NCBI RefSeq assembly: GCF_025061645.1
Contig: NZ_JANYMP010000004.1
Span: forward strand, 952-42,955
DNA length: 42,004 nt
Reading direction: 5' to 3'
Source of the DNA: Umezawaea endophytica
Lineage (GTDB): Bacteria > Actinomycetota > Actinomycetes > Mycobacteriales > Pseudonocardiaceae
Part shown: piece by piece, positions 27,768-35,996 of the stretch
Position numbering within the stretch: the stretch's first letter is position 1
How the letters are laid out: every line of letters begins with the position of its first letter
Made by a program: the position numbers and the translations under genes
Notes under the pieces: generated by a model
Seen by the model: only the letters and a program-made list of their open reading frames with translations
Database searches by the model: none
What the model was told of the DNA's origin: nothing

Positions 27768-28968
27768 CTTCCTGCTGCCCGACCTCGGCGAGGGGCTGAC
27801 CGAGGGCGAGATCGTCACGTGGCTGGTGTCGGTGGGGGACGAGGTGTCCGTCGACCAGCCCGTCGTGGAGGTCGAGACCGCCAAGGCCGTCGTCGAGGTG
27901 CCGTGCCCGTACGCGGGTGTCGTGACCGCCACGCACGGCCGGGCCGGTGAGTCCCTCGCCGTCGGCTCGGTGCTGCTGACCGTTGGCGCGGAAGGGTTCC
28001 AGGAGCCCGGTGTCGTCGTGCCCGAGCAGGGCAGCGGCAACGTCCTCATCGGCTACGGCACGTCCGAGGCCCCGCGCCGCAAGCGCAGGCGTGCCCGTGC
28101 CGCCGCACCAGCCGCACCCGCAGCGACCACGGCGGTCGCCACCCCGAAGCCGGGCGTGATCTCGCCGCTGGTCCGGAAGTTGGCGCGGGACAACGGGATC
28201 GACGTCGGCGCGCTCACGGGGTCCGGGCCGGGCGGCGTCGTCCGCCGCCACGACGTGGAGCGGGAACTGGCCCGCCGGGTCGTGCCGGAGAAGACGACCG
28301 GTGGCAGGCGGATCCCGTTGAAGGGCCTGCGGAAGACGGTGGCGGACAAGCTGTCCGCGTCCCGCCGCGAGATCCCCGAGGCGACGGTGTGGGTCGACGT
28401 CGACGCCACCGACTTCCTCGCCGCCCGCGCCGCCCTCAAGGACGTCGGGCTGCTCGCCCTGCTGGCCCGGTTCACGGTGCTGGGCCTGAAGAAGTTCCCC
28501 GAGCTGAACTCCCGCGTCGAGGGTGACGAGATCGTGGTGCTCGACCACGTCAACCTCGGCTTCGCCGCGCAGACCGACCGCGGACTGGTCGTCCCCGTGG
28601 TGAAGGACGCCCAGGACCTGACCGCGAGCGAGCTGTCGGCGGCGCTTGCCGACCGCACGGCCGCCGCCCGCGCGGGCAGGCTGTCGCCCGCCGACCTGAC
28701 CGGCGGCACCTTCACGGTCAACAACTACGGCGTGTTCGGCGTGGACGGCTCGGCCGCGATCATCAACCACCCCGAGGCCGCGATCCTCGGCATGGGCCGG
28801 ATCATCGACCGGCCCTGGGTCGTCGACGGGCAGTTGGCGGTGCGCAAGGTGTGCGAGCTGACGCTGGCCTTCGACCACCGGGTGTGCGACGGCGGTGTGG
28901 CGGGCGGGTTCCTGCGGTACGTCGCGGACTGCGTCGAGTCGCCGGTGTCCGCGCTGAGCGACCTCTAG
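27760..28968 (+). CDS. bkdC: Dihydrolipoamide acyltransferase (E2) of the 2-oxoacid dehydrogenase complex
   Basis: 402 aa, GTG start overlapping the E1 beta stop by 8 bp. Domains: a single lipoyl domain with Lys42 (VEVETAKAVVEVP), then a basic, Ala/Pro linker. The peripheral subunit-binding domain follows (ISPLVRKLARDNGIDVGALTGSGPGGVVRRHDVE, ~135-165). The catalytic acyltransferase core comes last, with RIPLKGLRKTVADKL and active-site His373/Asp377 in FDHRVCDGG. It transfers the acyl group from lipoamide to CoA. No lipoamide dehydrogenase gene is present, so E3 is supplied from elsewhere. The stop overlaps the converging DUF1772 gene by 4 bp. Confidence 0.92.
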   Translation: MPDFLLPDLGEGLTEGEIVTWLVSVGDEVSVDQPVVEVETAKAVVEVPCPYAGVVTATHGRAGESLAVGSVLLTVGAEGFQEPGVVVPEQGSGNVLIGYGTSEAPRRKRRRARAAAPAAPAATTAVATPKPGVISPLVRKLARDNGIDVGALTGSGPGGVVRRHDVERELARRVVPEKTTGGRRIPLKGLRKTVADKLSASRREIPEATVWVDVDATDFLAARAALKDVGLLALLARFTVLGLKKFPELNSRVEGDEIVVLDHVNLGFAAQTDRGLVVPVVKDAQDLTASELSAALADRTAAARAGRLSPADLTGGTFTVNNYGVFGVDGSAAIINHPEAAILGMGRIIDRPWVVDGQLAVRKVCELTLAFDHRVCDGGVAGGFLRYVADCVESPVSALSDL

Positions 28969-29438
28969 GCGCGCAACGCCAGCACCAGGCAGAAGAACCC
29001 GGCGGTCGACGCGACCGCGCGGGTGGTGTTCCACCGCACCCAGGTGGCCTCGAAGGCTTCGCGCACCGAGGCCAGGTCGGGGGCGGTGGCGGGGTCGCCG
29101 ACGGCGTCGAGCGCGTTGTTCAGCGGGACGTTGACCGCGCCGGTGATCACGATCGTCGCCACGTAGAGCACCGCGCCCGCGACGACCCAGCCGAACCCGG
29201 CGCGGCCGAGGTGCAGCACCGCGGCCAGCACGCCGAGCACCGCGGCGCCGAGGAACGCGAGGAGGAACCAGCCGTTGACGATGGCGACGTTGATCCGCTG
29301 CATGGTGCTGACGAACGCCTGGTCGTCGGCGCCCCTGAGCGAGGGCATCACCGAGCAGGCGTAGGCGAAGTAGAGACCCGCGACGAGGCCGGTGGCCAGC
29401 GTGGCCGCGATGAGTGCGATGGCGCGCAACGTGTCCAT
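28965..29438 (-). CDS. DUF1772 (anthrone oxygenase-like) membrane protein
   Basis: 157 aa, ATG start at 29438. Four predicted transmembrane helices (around 5-27, 52-75, 80-100 and 135-155). It has the family pattern GLYFAYACSVMPSLRGADDQAFVSTMQRINVAIVNGWF and a conserved polar segment NVPLNNAL before the last helix. The family includes fungal anthrone oxygenases, but most bacterial members have no proven activity. It is divergent from an AraC regulator with 82 bp between starts, so it is a candidate target of that regulator. Confidence 0.85.
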   Translation of the reverse strand: MDTLRAIALIAATLATGLVAGLYFAYACSVMPSLRGADDQAFVSTMQRINVAIVNGWFLLAFLGAAVLGVLAAVLHLGRAGFGWVVAGAVLYVATIVITGAVNVPLNNALDAVGDPATAPDLASVREAFEATWVRWNTTRAVASTAGFFCLVLALRA

Positions 29439-29508
29439 GCCGTGCAGTCAAGTGGACCCGGTGCCGCCCGGACCATCGTTCAGGCGCTCCCGCACGTGCG
29501 CCTCCGTC

Positions 29509-29514
29509 TAGGCT
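29509..29514 (+). promoter_or_regulatory. Leaderless -10 element of the AraC gene
   Basis: TAGGCT ends 6 bases before the GTG at 29521, with no SD. Confidence 0.5.
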
Positions 29515-29520
29515 TGAGCC

Positions 29521-30444
29521 GTGGACGCACTGGTGGGGTTGCTGGACGGGCCGAGGGCTCGCAACGCGTTCCTGCTCCGGACCGTGCTGGACCCGCCGTG
29601 GTCCATCCGCATCCAGGACGAGGCGCCGCTGACCGTCGTCTCGCTGGTGCGCGGGCACGCGTGGATCGTGCACGACGACGATCCGCCGCTGCTGCTGACC
29701 GCCGGTGATGTCGCCGTGATCCTCGGTCCGGAGCCGTACACCGTCGCGGACCACCCGGACACCGCGCCGCAGGCGGTCATCCACCCCGGCCAGCGCTGCG
29801 AGACGCCCGACGGCCGCAGCCTGGCCGCGAGCATGGGGCTCGGCGTCCGCACGTGGGGCACGAACCTCGACGGCCGCATGATGATGCTGACCGGCGCGTA
29901 CCCGATGCGCGGCGAGATCAGCCGACGGCTGCTCGACGCGCTGCCGAAGCTGCTGGTGCTGCGCGAGGACGAGTGGGACTGCCCGGTCGTCCCGCTGCTG
30001 ACGGCCGAGATCGTCAAGGACGAGCCAGGCCAGGAGGTCGTCCTCGACCGGCTGCTGGACCTGCTGCTGATCGCGGTGCTGCGCGCGTGGTTCGCCCGTG
30101 CCGACGCGCCCGCGTGGTACAGCGCGTTCGCCGATCCCGTGGTGGGGCAGGCGGTCCGGCTGTTGCAGCAGAACCCGGCGCACCCGTGGACGGTGGCGTC
30201 GCTGGCCGCCAAGATCGGCGTCTCGCGGGCGGCGCTGGCCCGCCGGTTCACCGACCTCGTCGGCGAGCCGCCGATGGCGTTCCTGACCGGCTGGCGGCTC
30301 GCGCTGGCGGCGGACCTGCTGCGCGAGACGGACGCCACGGTCGGCGCGGTCGCCAGGCAGGTCGGCTACGGCAGTTCGTTCGCGTTGAGCACGGCGTTCA
30401 AGCGCGAACGGGGTGTCAGCCCGCAGGAGTTCCGGGCGACCTGA
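29521..30444 (+). CDS. AraC family transcriptional regulator (cupin_6 type)
   Basis: 307 aa, GTG start. The N-terminal cupin domain (~1-190) has VVSLVRGHAWIVHDDDPPLLLTAGDVAVILGPEPYTVAD. The C-terminal double helix-turn-helix (~205-307) has HPWTVASLAAKIGVSRAALARRFTDLVGEPPMAFLTGWRLALAADLLRETDATVGAVARQVGYGSSFALSTAFKRERGVSPQEFR. Such proteins often control the divergent gene, here DUF1772. It also sits immediately upstream of the RiPP locus at 30686; a role there is possible but unproven. Confidence 0.92.
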   Translation: MDALVGLLDGPRARNAFLLRTVLDPPWSIRIQDEAPLTVVSLVRGHAWIVHDDDPPLLLTAGDVAVILGPEPYTVADHPDTAPQAVIHPGQRCETPDGRSLAASMGLGVRTWGTNLDGRMMMLTGAYPMRGEISRRLLDALPKLLVLREDEWDCPVVPLLTAEIVKDEPGQEVVLDRLLDLLLIAVLRAWFARADAPAWYSAFADPVVGQAVRLLQQNPAHPWTVASLAAKIGVSRAALARRFTDLVGEPPMAFLTGWRLALAADLLRETDATVGAVARQVGYGSSFALSTAFKRERGVSPQEFRAT

Positions 30445-30685
30445 CCCTCGGCGGTCATCGTGGGCAATTCGGCCGATCGAGTGAAGTCGATTTGTCCGTC
30501 TTGGTTCGCCTGCTGCTTTTTATATCACCGGCTATGGCTGCTACCTGCGGTGATGTGCCCGCTCGGTCCTTTCGAGATGGCCGGGATCGGTCCTCTCCTG
30601 CTGTTATAAAAGTTTCGGTCGACCGAGCGAAAGCGGAATTCCGGATTCCGCGGCCAACCGAACGACTGATCTAGGAGGTTCCCTC
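30445..30685 (+). promoter_or_regulatory. AT-rich leader of the RiPP locus
   Basis: This 241-bp stretch has no convincing gene and is much richer in A+T than its flanks. TATAAA at 30605-30610 is a possible -10. It also has a 10-bp palindrome CGGTCGACCG (30616-30625) and a hairpin GCGGAAT-TCCGG-ATTCCGC (30633-30651) in the presumptive 5' leader. No clear -35 is seen. The SD AGGAGG of the precursor gene is at 30673-30678. Confidence 0.45.
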
Positions 30686-30763
30686 GTGACGCTGGTGCGT
30701 TTCGTGAAGAGGATCATGCCGAAGCGGAGCCTGAAGGCTTACGCCTGGTACGGCTGGATCTGA
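30686..30763 (+). CDS. Atropopeptide-type (tryptorubin-like) RiPP precursor peptide
   Basis: 25 aa, GTG start, perfect SD AGGAGG (30673-30678) with a 7-base spacer, TGA stop. The leader is short and basic (Arg/Lys at 5, 8, 9, 13, 14, 17). The C-terminus is AYAWYGWI, so the probable core is the hexapeptide AWYGWI (residues 20-25) with two Trp and one Tyr. As I recall it, the tryptorubin A core is AWYIWY, and atropopeptide loci consist of just such a tiny precursor gene followed by one cytochrome P450 that forms C-C and C-N bonds between aromatic side chains. A P450 gene follows here. Relative to tryptorubin, Ile4 is Gly and the final Tyr is Ile. Protease and export genes are not adjacent. Confidence 0.82.
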   Translation: MTLVRFVKRIMPKRSLKAYAWYGWI

Positions 30764-30770
30764 TCGACGA

Positions 30771-30808
30771 GGCCGTGCCCGGCGGGGCGCCGCTCGCCGG
30801 GCACGGCC
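30771..30808 (+). terminator. Hairpin (probable partial terminator/attenuator) between precursor and P450
   Basis: A perfect 14-bp stem GGCCGTGCCCGGCG (30771-30784) pairs with 30795-30808 around a 10-base loop. It starts 7 bases after the precursor stop. There is no U-run. It could lower P450 expression relative to the precursor or protect the precursor message 3' end. Confidence 0.6.
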
Positions 30809-30828
30809 CCCACCCCCTGGAGCCCGCC

Positions 30829-31854
30829 GTGCCCACCACCCGCGTCACCGCGTTCGCGCCCCGCATCGACGACCTCCTCCAGCGGTACCGGGGCCGCTCC
30901 GTCTTCCGCCTGGAACGGGACACGATCGGTGTCGCGGGCGCGGACGTGATGGAGGAGCTGCTCCGCAGCCGCCCGGCGGGGCCCGAGGAGCGGCCGACGT
31001 TCAAACCGGTGCGGGGACGCGTCGTCAGCCGCGCGGACAGCACCGCGTCCATGCGGGCCGTGTCCGCCGACGTCCGGGTGGCGCTGAAGAAGCCGCTCGG
31101 CCCGGTGGACCTGACGGGGACGTGGCCGAACGTCGCCCACGTCCACCTGCGCGACCTGGTGTTCGGGCGCGAGGACGCGCGCTTCCGCGTGCTGGTCGAC
31201 CGCAGGCTCGAACTGACGCCCAAGCTGACGTGGTCGGCGGTGGCGGCGGGCGCGGCGCTGTTCGGCGGGGCGGGGGAGGGGGTGCCGCTGTCGAACCTGG
31301 CCTCGCTCGTGCGGGAGGCCGAGTCGTACGCGGACCGGCGCTACGCCCTGTACCTGTACCGGCGGGTCGCGGCCCCGGTGTGCTTCACCGTGGCCGCCCT
31401 CGTCACGAACGCGCTGTGGCTCGGGGCCCCGTTCGCCGAGGGCGTGCCCAACCGGCACGTCCTGCACGAGGCGCTGCGCCTGCTGCCACCGTCGTGGAAC
31501 ATCCTGCGGCGGGCGTCACCGGGGTTCCCCGCCGTCGACCGCCGCATCGGCGCCGCCGACGACGTCCTGCTGCTGCCGCTGCTCAGCCACCGCGACCCCG
31601 CGCTGTGGGACGACCCCGACGACTTCCGGCCTGAGCGGTGGGACGCGCTCGACCCCGACACCCACCTCGGCTACCTGCCCTTCGGGCACTCCGGCGAGCG
31701 CTGCTGGGGACGGCACCTGGTCCTGCCGCTGGCCGAGCGGCTGCTCGACGTCGTCCGGCGGGACGGGCTCGTCGTGAGTCCGGAACAGCGGGTCGGGAGG
31801 GTGGAACTCGACGGCCTGCTGGAGGTCTCGCGCGTGCGGGTCGTCCGCGGCTAG
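30829..31854 (+). CDS. Cytochrome P450, predicted RiPP crosslinking enzyme
   Basis: 341 aa from GTG 30829 (SD TGGAG, 6 bases upstream). GTG 30775 in the same frame lies inside the hairpin and lacks an SD. Heme-binding loop FGHSGERCWG with axial Cys292, and ExxR motif HEALR with Glu214, followed by PPSWNILRRASPG and WDDPDDFRPERW. It is ~60 residues shorter than usual bacterial P450s. The I-helix position reads AAPVCFTVAALVTN, without the usual acid-Thr pair, which suggests chemistry by hydrogen abstraction or radical coupling rather than standard hydroxylation. Placed 65 bases after the precursor gene, it is the likely sole tailoring enzyme for the Trp/Tyr crosslinks. Confidence 0.85.
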   Translation: MPTTRVTAFAPRIDDLLQRYRGRSVFRLERDTIGVAGADVMEELLRSRPAGPEERPTFKPVRGRVVSRADSTASMRAVSADVRVALKKPLGPVDLTGTWPNVAHVHLRDLVFGREDARFRVLVDRRLELTPKLTWSAVAAGAALFGGAGEGVPLSNLASLVREAESYADRRYALYLYRRVAAPVCFTVAALVTNALWLGAPFAEGVPNRHVLHEALRLLPPSWNILRRASPGFPAVDRRIGAADDVLLLPLLSHRDPALWDDPDDFRPERWDALDPDTHLGYLPFGHSGERCWGRHLVLPLAERLLDVVRRDGLVVSPEQRVGRVELDGLLEVSRVRVVRG

Positions 31855-32234
31855 GTGCGCCAGGTCGCGTTGTAGCGGGCCTGCTGGTCGTCGTCCGTGC
31901 GCCGCGCGCGGGTCTCGCCCGCCGCGCCGTGCGGGTAGCCGTACTTGGTGATCCGGTTCTCGACGCTCTCGGCGGCGTAGGACAGCGAGAAGTAGACGCC
32001 GACGATGAGGCCGAGCGCGCCGCACGCCACCGCCAGGCCGATGGGGGAACCCAGCAGCACCACCAGGAGCACGCCGATCACCAGGCTCAGCGGCAGGACC
32101 TGGAGCAGCGAGCGGGCGGTGAAGTGCAGCAGCCAGTTCGGCCGGGTGACGTTGTGGAACACCCACTCGCGGTGGCGCTGCGGCAGGCGGCCACCCAGGT
32201 AGTACCAGAGGCGGAGAACGAGGTTCGGCTTCAC
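31851..32234 (-). CDS. DUF5313 family membrane protein
   Basis: 127 aa from GTG 32234 (SD AGGAG), overlapping the MarR stop (GTGA). Pattern KPNLVLRLWYYLGGRLPQRHREWVFHNVTRPNWLLHFTARSLLQ is typical of DUF5313. Two adjacent transmembrane helices follow (~52-72 and ~76-98). The C-terminus is charged (KYGYPHG, RARRTDDDQQARYNATWRT). The function of the family is unknown. Coupled to the MarR regulator, it converges on the P450 gene with a 4-bp stop overlap. Confidence 0.78.
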   Translation of the reverse strand: MKPNLVLRLWYYLGGRLPQRHREWVFHNVTRPNWLLHFTARSLLQVLPLSLVIGVLLVVLLGSPIGLAVACGALGLIVGVYFSLSYAAESVENRITKYGYPHGAAGETRARRTDDDQQARYNATWRT

Positions 32235-32671
32235 GGCTGCTCCTGGTGTGCGGCGGCGATGACGCGGGTCAGCGAGCTGTGCAGGGTGCGCAGCTCGTCG
32301 AGGCTCATGCCGAGCTTGCCGACGATCGCTGGCGGGATCTTGAGCGCTTCGTCGCGCAGCGCGCGGCCCGCGGCGGTGAGGGTGACGGCCAGCGCGCGCT
32401 CGTCGGCGCGGTCGCGCTCGCGGGTGATGTACCCGGCCGACTCCAGGCGCTTCAGCAGCGGGGAGAGGGTGCCGGGGTCGAGCTTGAGCAGTGAGCAGAG
32501 TTCCCTGCCGGACAACGGGTCCCGCTGCCACAGTGCGAGCATCACCAGGTACTGCGGGTGGGTGAGGCCCATGGGTTCCAGCAGCGGCTTGTAGACGGCC
32601 ACGACGCCGCGGGCGGCGATCGAGAGCGCGAAGCAGACCTGGTTCTCCAGGGCCAGCGGGTCCTCCTCCAT
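32231..32671 (-). CDS. MarR family regulator, OhrR-like
   Basis: 146 aa from ATG 32671. Winged-helix MarR protein opening EEDPLALENQVCFALSIAARGVVAVYKPLLEPMGLTHPQYLVMLALWQRDPLSG. The Cys at position 13 in QVCFAL matches the peroxide-sensing Cys of OhrR, and LTxPQYLVMLALW is also OhrR-like. DNA-binding part: LCSLLKLDPGTLSPLLKRLESAGYITRERDRADERALAVTLT. OhrR proteins repress an organic hydroperoxide reductase gene (ohr), but none is next to it; the coupled gene is DUF5313. Repeated TTGG-x-ACAC motifs just upstream are candidate operator halves. Confidence 0.88.
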   Translation of the reverse strand: MEEDPLALENQVCFALSIAARGVVAVYKPLLEPMGLTHPQYLVMLALWQRDPLSGRELCSLLKLDPGTLSPLLKRLESAGYITRERDRADERALAVTLTAAGRALRDEALKIPPAIVGKLGMSLDELRTLHSSLTRVIAAAHQEQP

Positions 32672-32677
32672 GTGGTT

Positions 32678-32700
32678 AGTGTACCAACGATTGGTGTGCC
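32678..32700 (-). promoter_or_regulatory. Leaderless promoter and operator region of the MarR gene
   Basis: On the reverse strand TACACT (32683-32678) is followed by AACCAC and the ATG at 32671. TTGGTACAC and the upstream TTGGCACAC form a near-direct repeat overlapping the promoter, plausible as MarR half-sites. Confidence 0.45.
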
Positions 32701-32738
32701 AACTAATTTTTCGGCTGTGTGGTTCGTCATGGATCGGG

Positions 32739-32744
32739 TTAGGT
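32739..32744 (+). promoter_or_regulatory. Leaderless -10 element of the DUF2087 gene
   Basis: TTAGGT ends 7 bases before GTG 32752. This argues against the in-frame GTG at 32743, which overlaps the -10. Confidence 0.4.
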
Positions 32745-32751
32745 GGGGGTC

Positions 32752-33270
32752 GTGACCCCCGAACACCTCGTCGGCCTGCTGGCCGAACCGGACCGGCTCC
32801 GCGTGGTGGCCGCCGTCGTGCTGGGCGCCAGTTCACCGCCGGAGATCGCCCTCGCCTCCGGCCTCGACGTCCGGGTGGTGCTGAAAGCGTTGCGGCGGTT
32901 GGAGTCCGGCGGACTGGTGACGACCGGCGCCGCCGGGGTCGTCCTGCACGACGAGCTGTTCAAGGAGGTCGCGAGCGCGGTCGTCGCGGCACCGCCGGAG
33001 CACGAGGACCAGGTGCTGCGGGCGTTCGTCCGCGGCGGGCGGCTGGTGCGGTTCCCGGCGGCGGGGGCCAAGCGGTTGACGGTGCTGGAGCACGTGGCGC
33101 AGACGTTCGAACCGGGGCGCAGGTACCCGGAGTCCGAGGTGAACGCCGCCCTGCGGGCGTGGTGCGAGGGCGGCGAGGCCGACCACATCTCGCTGCGGCG
33201 GTACCTGATCGACGCGGGCCTGCTGAGCAGGGACGCCGGGCTGTACTGGCGGTCCGGCGGGCCGGTCTAG
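32752..33270 (+). CDS. DUF2087 domain protein with ArsR-like helix-turn-helix
   Basis: 172 aa from GTG 32752. N-terminal winged helix (~1-70: TPEHLVGLLAEPDRLRVVAAVVLGASSPPEIALASGLDVRVVLKALRRLESGGLV). The C-terminal DUF2087 domain (~85-165) has VLRAFVRGGRLVRFPAAGAKRLTVLEHVAQTFEPGRRYPESEVNAALRAWCEGGEADHISLRRYLIDAGLLSRDAGLYWR. This is the standard architecture of a small predicted regulator with unknown signal. It is divergent from the OhrR-like gene and converges on the TetR gene with a 4-bp overlap. Confidence 0.88.
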   Translation: MTPEHLVGLLAEPDRLRVVAAVVLGASSPPEIALASGLDVRVVLKALRRLESGGLVTTGAAGVVLHDELFKEVASAVVAAPPEHEDQVLRAFVRGGRLVRFPAAGAKRLTVLEHVAQTFEPGRRYPESEVNAALRAWCEGGEADHISLRRYLIDAGLLSRDAGLYWRSGGPV

Positions 33271-33863
33271 GGGCGGCGGATCCCGTCGAAGGCCATGTGG
33301 CACACGGTGTCCGCCAGTTCGGCGTGGTCGGAGCCCCGGCGCGGGCGGTACCACTCGGTCAGCGAGTTGACCATGCCGAAGAGGAGCCTGGCGACCGTCG
33401 CCGGGTCGAGCCCCTCCCGGACGTCGCCCTCGGCCTCCGCCTGCTTCACCAGGTCGGTGATGAGGTGGTCGAACTCGCGGCGCCGCGCCAGCGCGGCCCG
33501 TTCCACCTTCGTGTTGCCCCGGACGCGCAGCAGCAGTGTGACGAAAGGCAGTCGCTCCACCAGGACGGCGACGCTGCCGCGCAGCACGTGCTCCAGCCGG
33601 TCGATCGCCCGGCCCGGCAGGTTGTCCACCTCGGCGACGACGGCGAACAGGCCGTCCAGCGCCCGGTCCACGGCCAGCCGGAGGAGTTCGTCCTTGCTGG
33701 GCACGTGGTAGTAGATCGCGGACTTGGTGATGCCCAGCTTGCGCGCCAGGTCCTCCATGCTGGTGCCGTCGTAACCCCGTTCGTTGAACAGCTTCACGGC
33801 CACCAGGAGCAGTGACTCCAGGTCGTAGCCCGGACGGCCGCGCTTCGTGGTCATGGCCCGCAT
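33267..33863 (-). CDS. TetR family transcriptional regulator
   Basis: 198 aa from ATG 33863 (SD GAGAGGTGG upstream on the reverse strand); ATG 33854 is the alternative. DNA-binding domain: LESLLLVAVKLFNERGYDGTSMEDLARKLGITKSAIYYHVPSKDELLRLAVD (~18-65). C-terminal domain of the type found in acyl-CoA-responsive regulators (FDHLITDLVKQAEAEGDVREGLDPATVARLLFGMVNSLTEWYRPRRG). Divergent from a thiolase, with a PaaR-type operator between them, so it probably represses thiolase and its own gene and responds to an acyl- or aryl-CoA. Confidence 0.9.
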   Translation of the reverse strand: MRAMTTKRGRPGYDLESLLLVAVKLFNERGYDGTSMEDLARKLGITKSAIYYHVPSKDELLRLAVDRALDGLFAVVAEVDNLPGRAIDRLEHVLRGSVAVLVERLPFVTLLLRVRGNTKVERAALARRREFDHLITDLVKQAEAEGDVREGLDPATVARLLFGMVNSLTEWYRPRRGSDHAELADTVCHMAFDGIRRP

Positions 33864-33886
33864 TGTCGCCCACCTCTCGTTTCCTG

Positions 33887-33907
33887 ACCGAACGGACGGT
33901 GGATAAT
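33887..33907. promoter_or_regulatory. PaaR-type TetR operator and thiolase -10 box
   Basis: ACCGAACGGACGGT (33887-33900) fits the spaced dyad ACCG-NN-CG-NN-CGGT known for PaaR-like TetR regulators. It is followed at once by GATAAT (33902-33907), a near-consensus -10. Repressor bound here would block the thiolase promoter. Confidence 0.65.
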
Positions 33908-33936
33908 GGGGGCCCTGGCGAGGAAGGGAAACCCTG

Positions 33937-35115
<1,179 letters not shown>

Positions 35116-35118
35116 CCG

Positions 35119-35159
35119 GACCGAGGCGGCCACCCCGTGGTGGGGTGGCCGCCTCGGTC
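35119..35159. terminator. Bidirectional terminator between thiolase and secreted hydrolase
   Basis: A perfect 18-bp stem (35119-35136 with 35142-35159, core CGAGGCGGCCACCCC) closes on the loop GTGGT. It lies between converging genes, 3 bases after the thiolase stop. Confidence 0.9.
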
Positions 35160-35166
35160 GGCCGTT

Positions 35167-35976
35167 CTAGCGGGCGGCTCGGGTGATCAGGTCGGCCACC
35201 TCCGCCGGGCGGGAGACCGTCACCGCGTGCGAGGCGCCGCGGAGTTCGACCACGCCGCGGGCGTCGGCGCGCTTCGCCATGAAGCGCTGGGCCTCCAGGG
35301 GGATGTTCTTGTCCGCGGTGGGGATGAGGAACCACGACGGGATGGCGCGCCAGGCGGGAGCGCCCGCGGGACCGGTCAGCGCGGCGTCGCGGATCGGGCG
35401 CTGGGTGGCGGCCATGAGCGCGGCCTCCTGGCGGGGCACGTCGGCGGCGAACTGCTCGCGGAACAGGTCCTGCCTGATGGTCAGGTCGTTGGTGCCGTCG
35501 CCGAGCGGGATCGAGTTCAGCGTCGGGGGCAGGGTGCTGCCGGGGAACTTGCCGGTCAGGTCCAGCGCCGACTCACCGGCTTCCGGGGCGAAAGCGGCGA
35601 TGTAGGCGAGGGACTTGACGTTCGGGTTGCCCGTCGCCGCTCCCGAGATGACCATGCCGCCGTAGGAGTGCCCGGCCAGCACCACCGGCCCTTCGACGCC
35701 GGCGAGCACCGCCTTGACGTAGGCGACGTCCGTGTCCAGCGACCGGAGTTGGTTGGCGACCGCGATCACCGGATAACCCCGGTCGCGCAGGCGGGACACG
35801 ACGCCGTTCCAGCTCGCCGACTCGGCGAACGCCCCGTGCACGAGGACGACGGTCGGCTTGGGCGCGCCGTGGCGCTCGGCCGCCGCGGTGTCGGCCGCGG
35901 CGAACGAGAGCGGCAACGCGGTGGCGACCAGGCCCGCCACCAGGGCCACGGCCGAGATCAGGGTGAACTTGCGCAT
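35167..35976 (-). CDS. Secreted alpha/beta hydrolase
   Basis: 269 aa, ATG start at 35976 with SD GGAGG. Signal peptide residues 1-28 (TLISAVALVAGLVATALPLSFAAADT). Then PTVVLVHGAFAESASWNGVV, nucleophile Ser104 in AGHSYGGMV, and catalytic His250 in GASHAVTVS. Related secreted proteins are annotated as esterases or C-C hydrolase-like; the substrate is unknown. Two CTTGTGCA boxes upstream suggest a dedicated regulator encoded elsewhere. It is unlike the cytoplasmic hydrolase at 7488 apart from the fold. Confidence 0.88.
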   Translation of the reverse strand: MRKFTLISAVALVAGLVATALPLSFAAADTAAAERHGAPKPTVVLVHGAFAESASWNGVVSRLRDRGYPVIAVANQLRSLDTDVAYVKAVLAGVEGPVVLAGHSYGGMVISGAATGNPNVKSLAYIAAFAPEAGESALDLTGKFPGSTLPPTLNSIPLGDGTNDLTIRQDLFREQFAADVPRQEAALMAATQRPIRDAALTGPAGAPAWRAIPSWFLIPTADKNIPLEAQRFMAKRADARGVVELRGASHAVTVSRPAEVADLITRAAR

Positions 35977-35996
35977 CGGGTCCTCCGTTGATTTAC

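Noticed and set aside
30481-30609. 42-aa open frame in the RiPP leader with three Cys
   Set aside because: It has no SD, overlaps the candidate -10 region, and shows no precursor-like leader or conserved tail.
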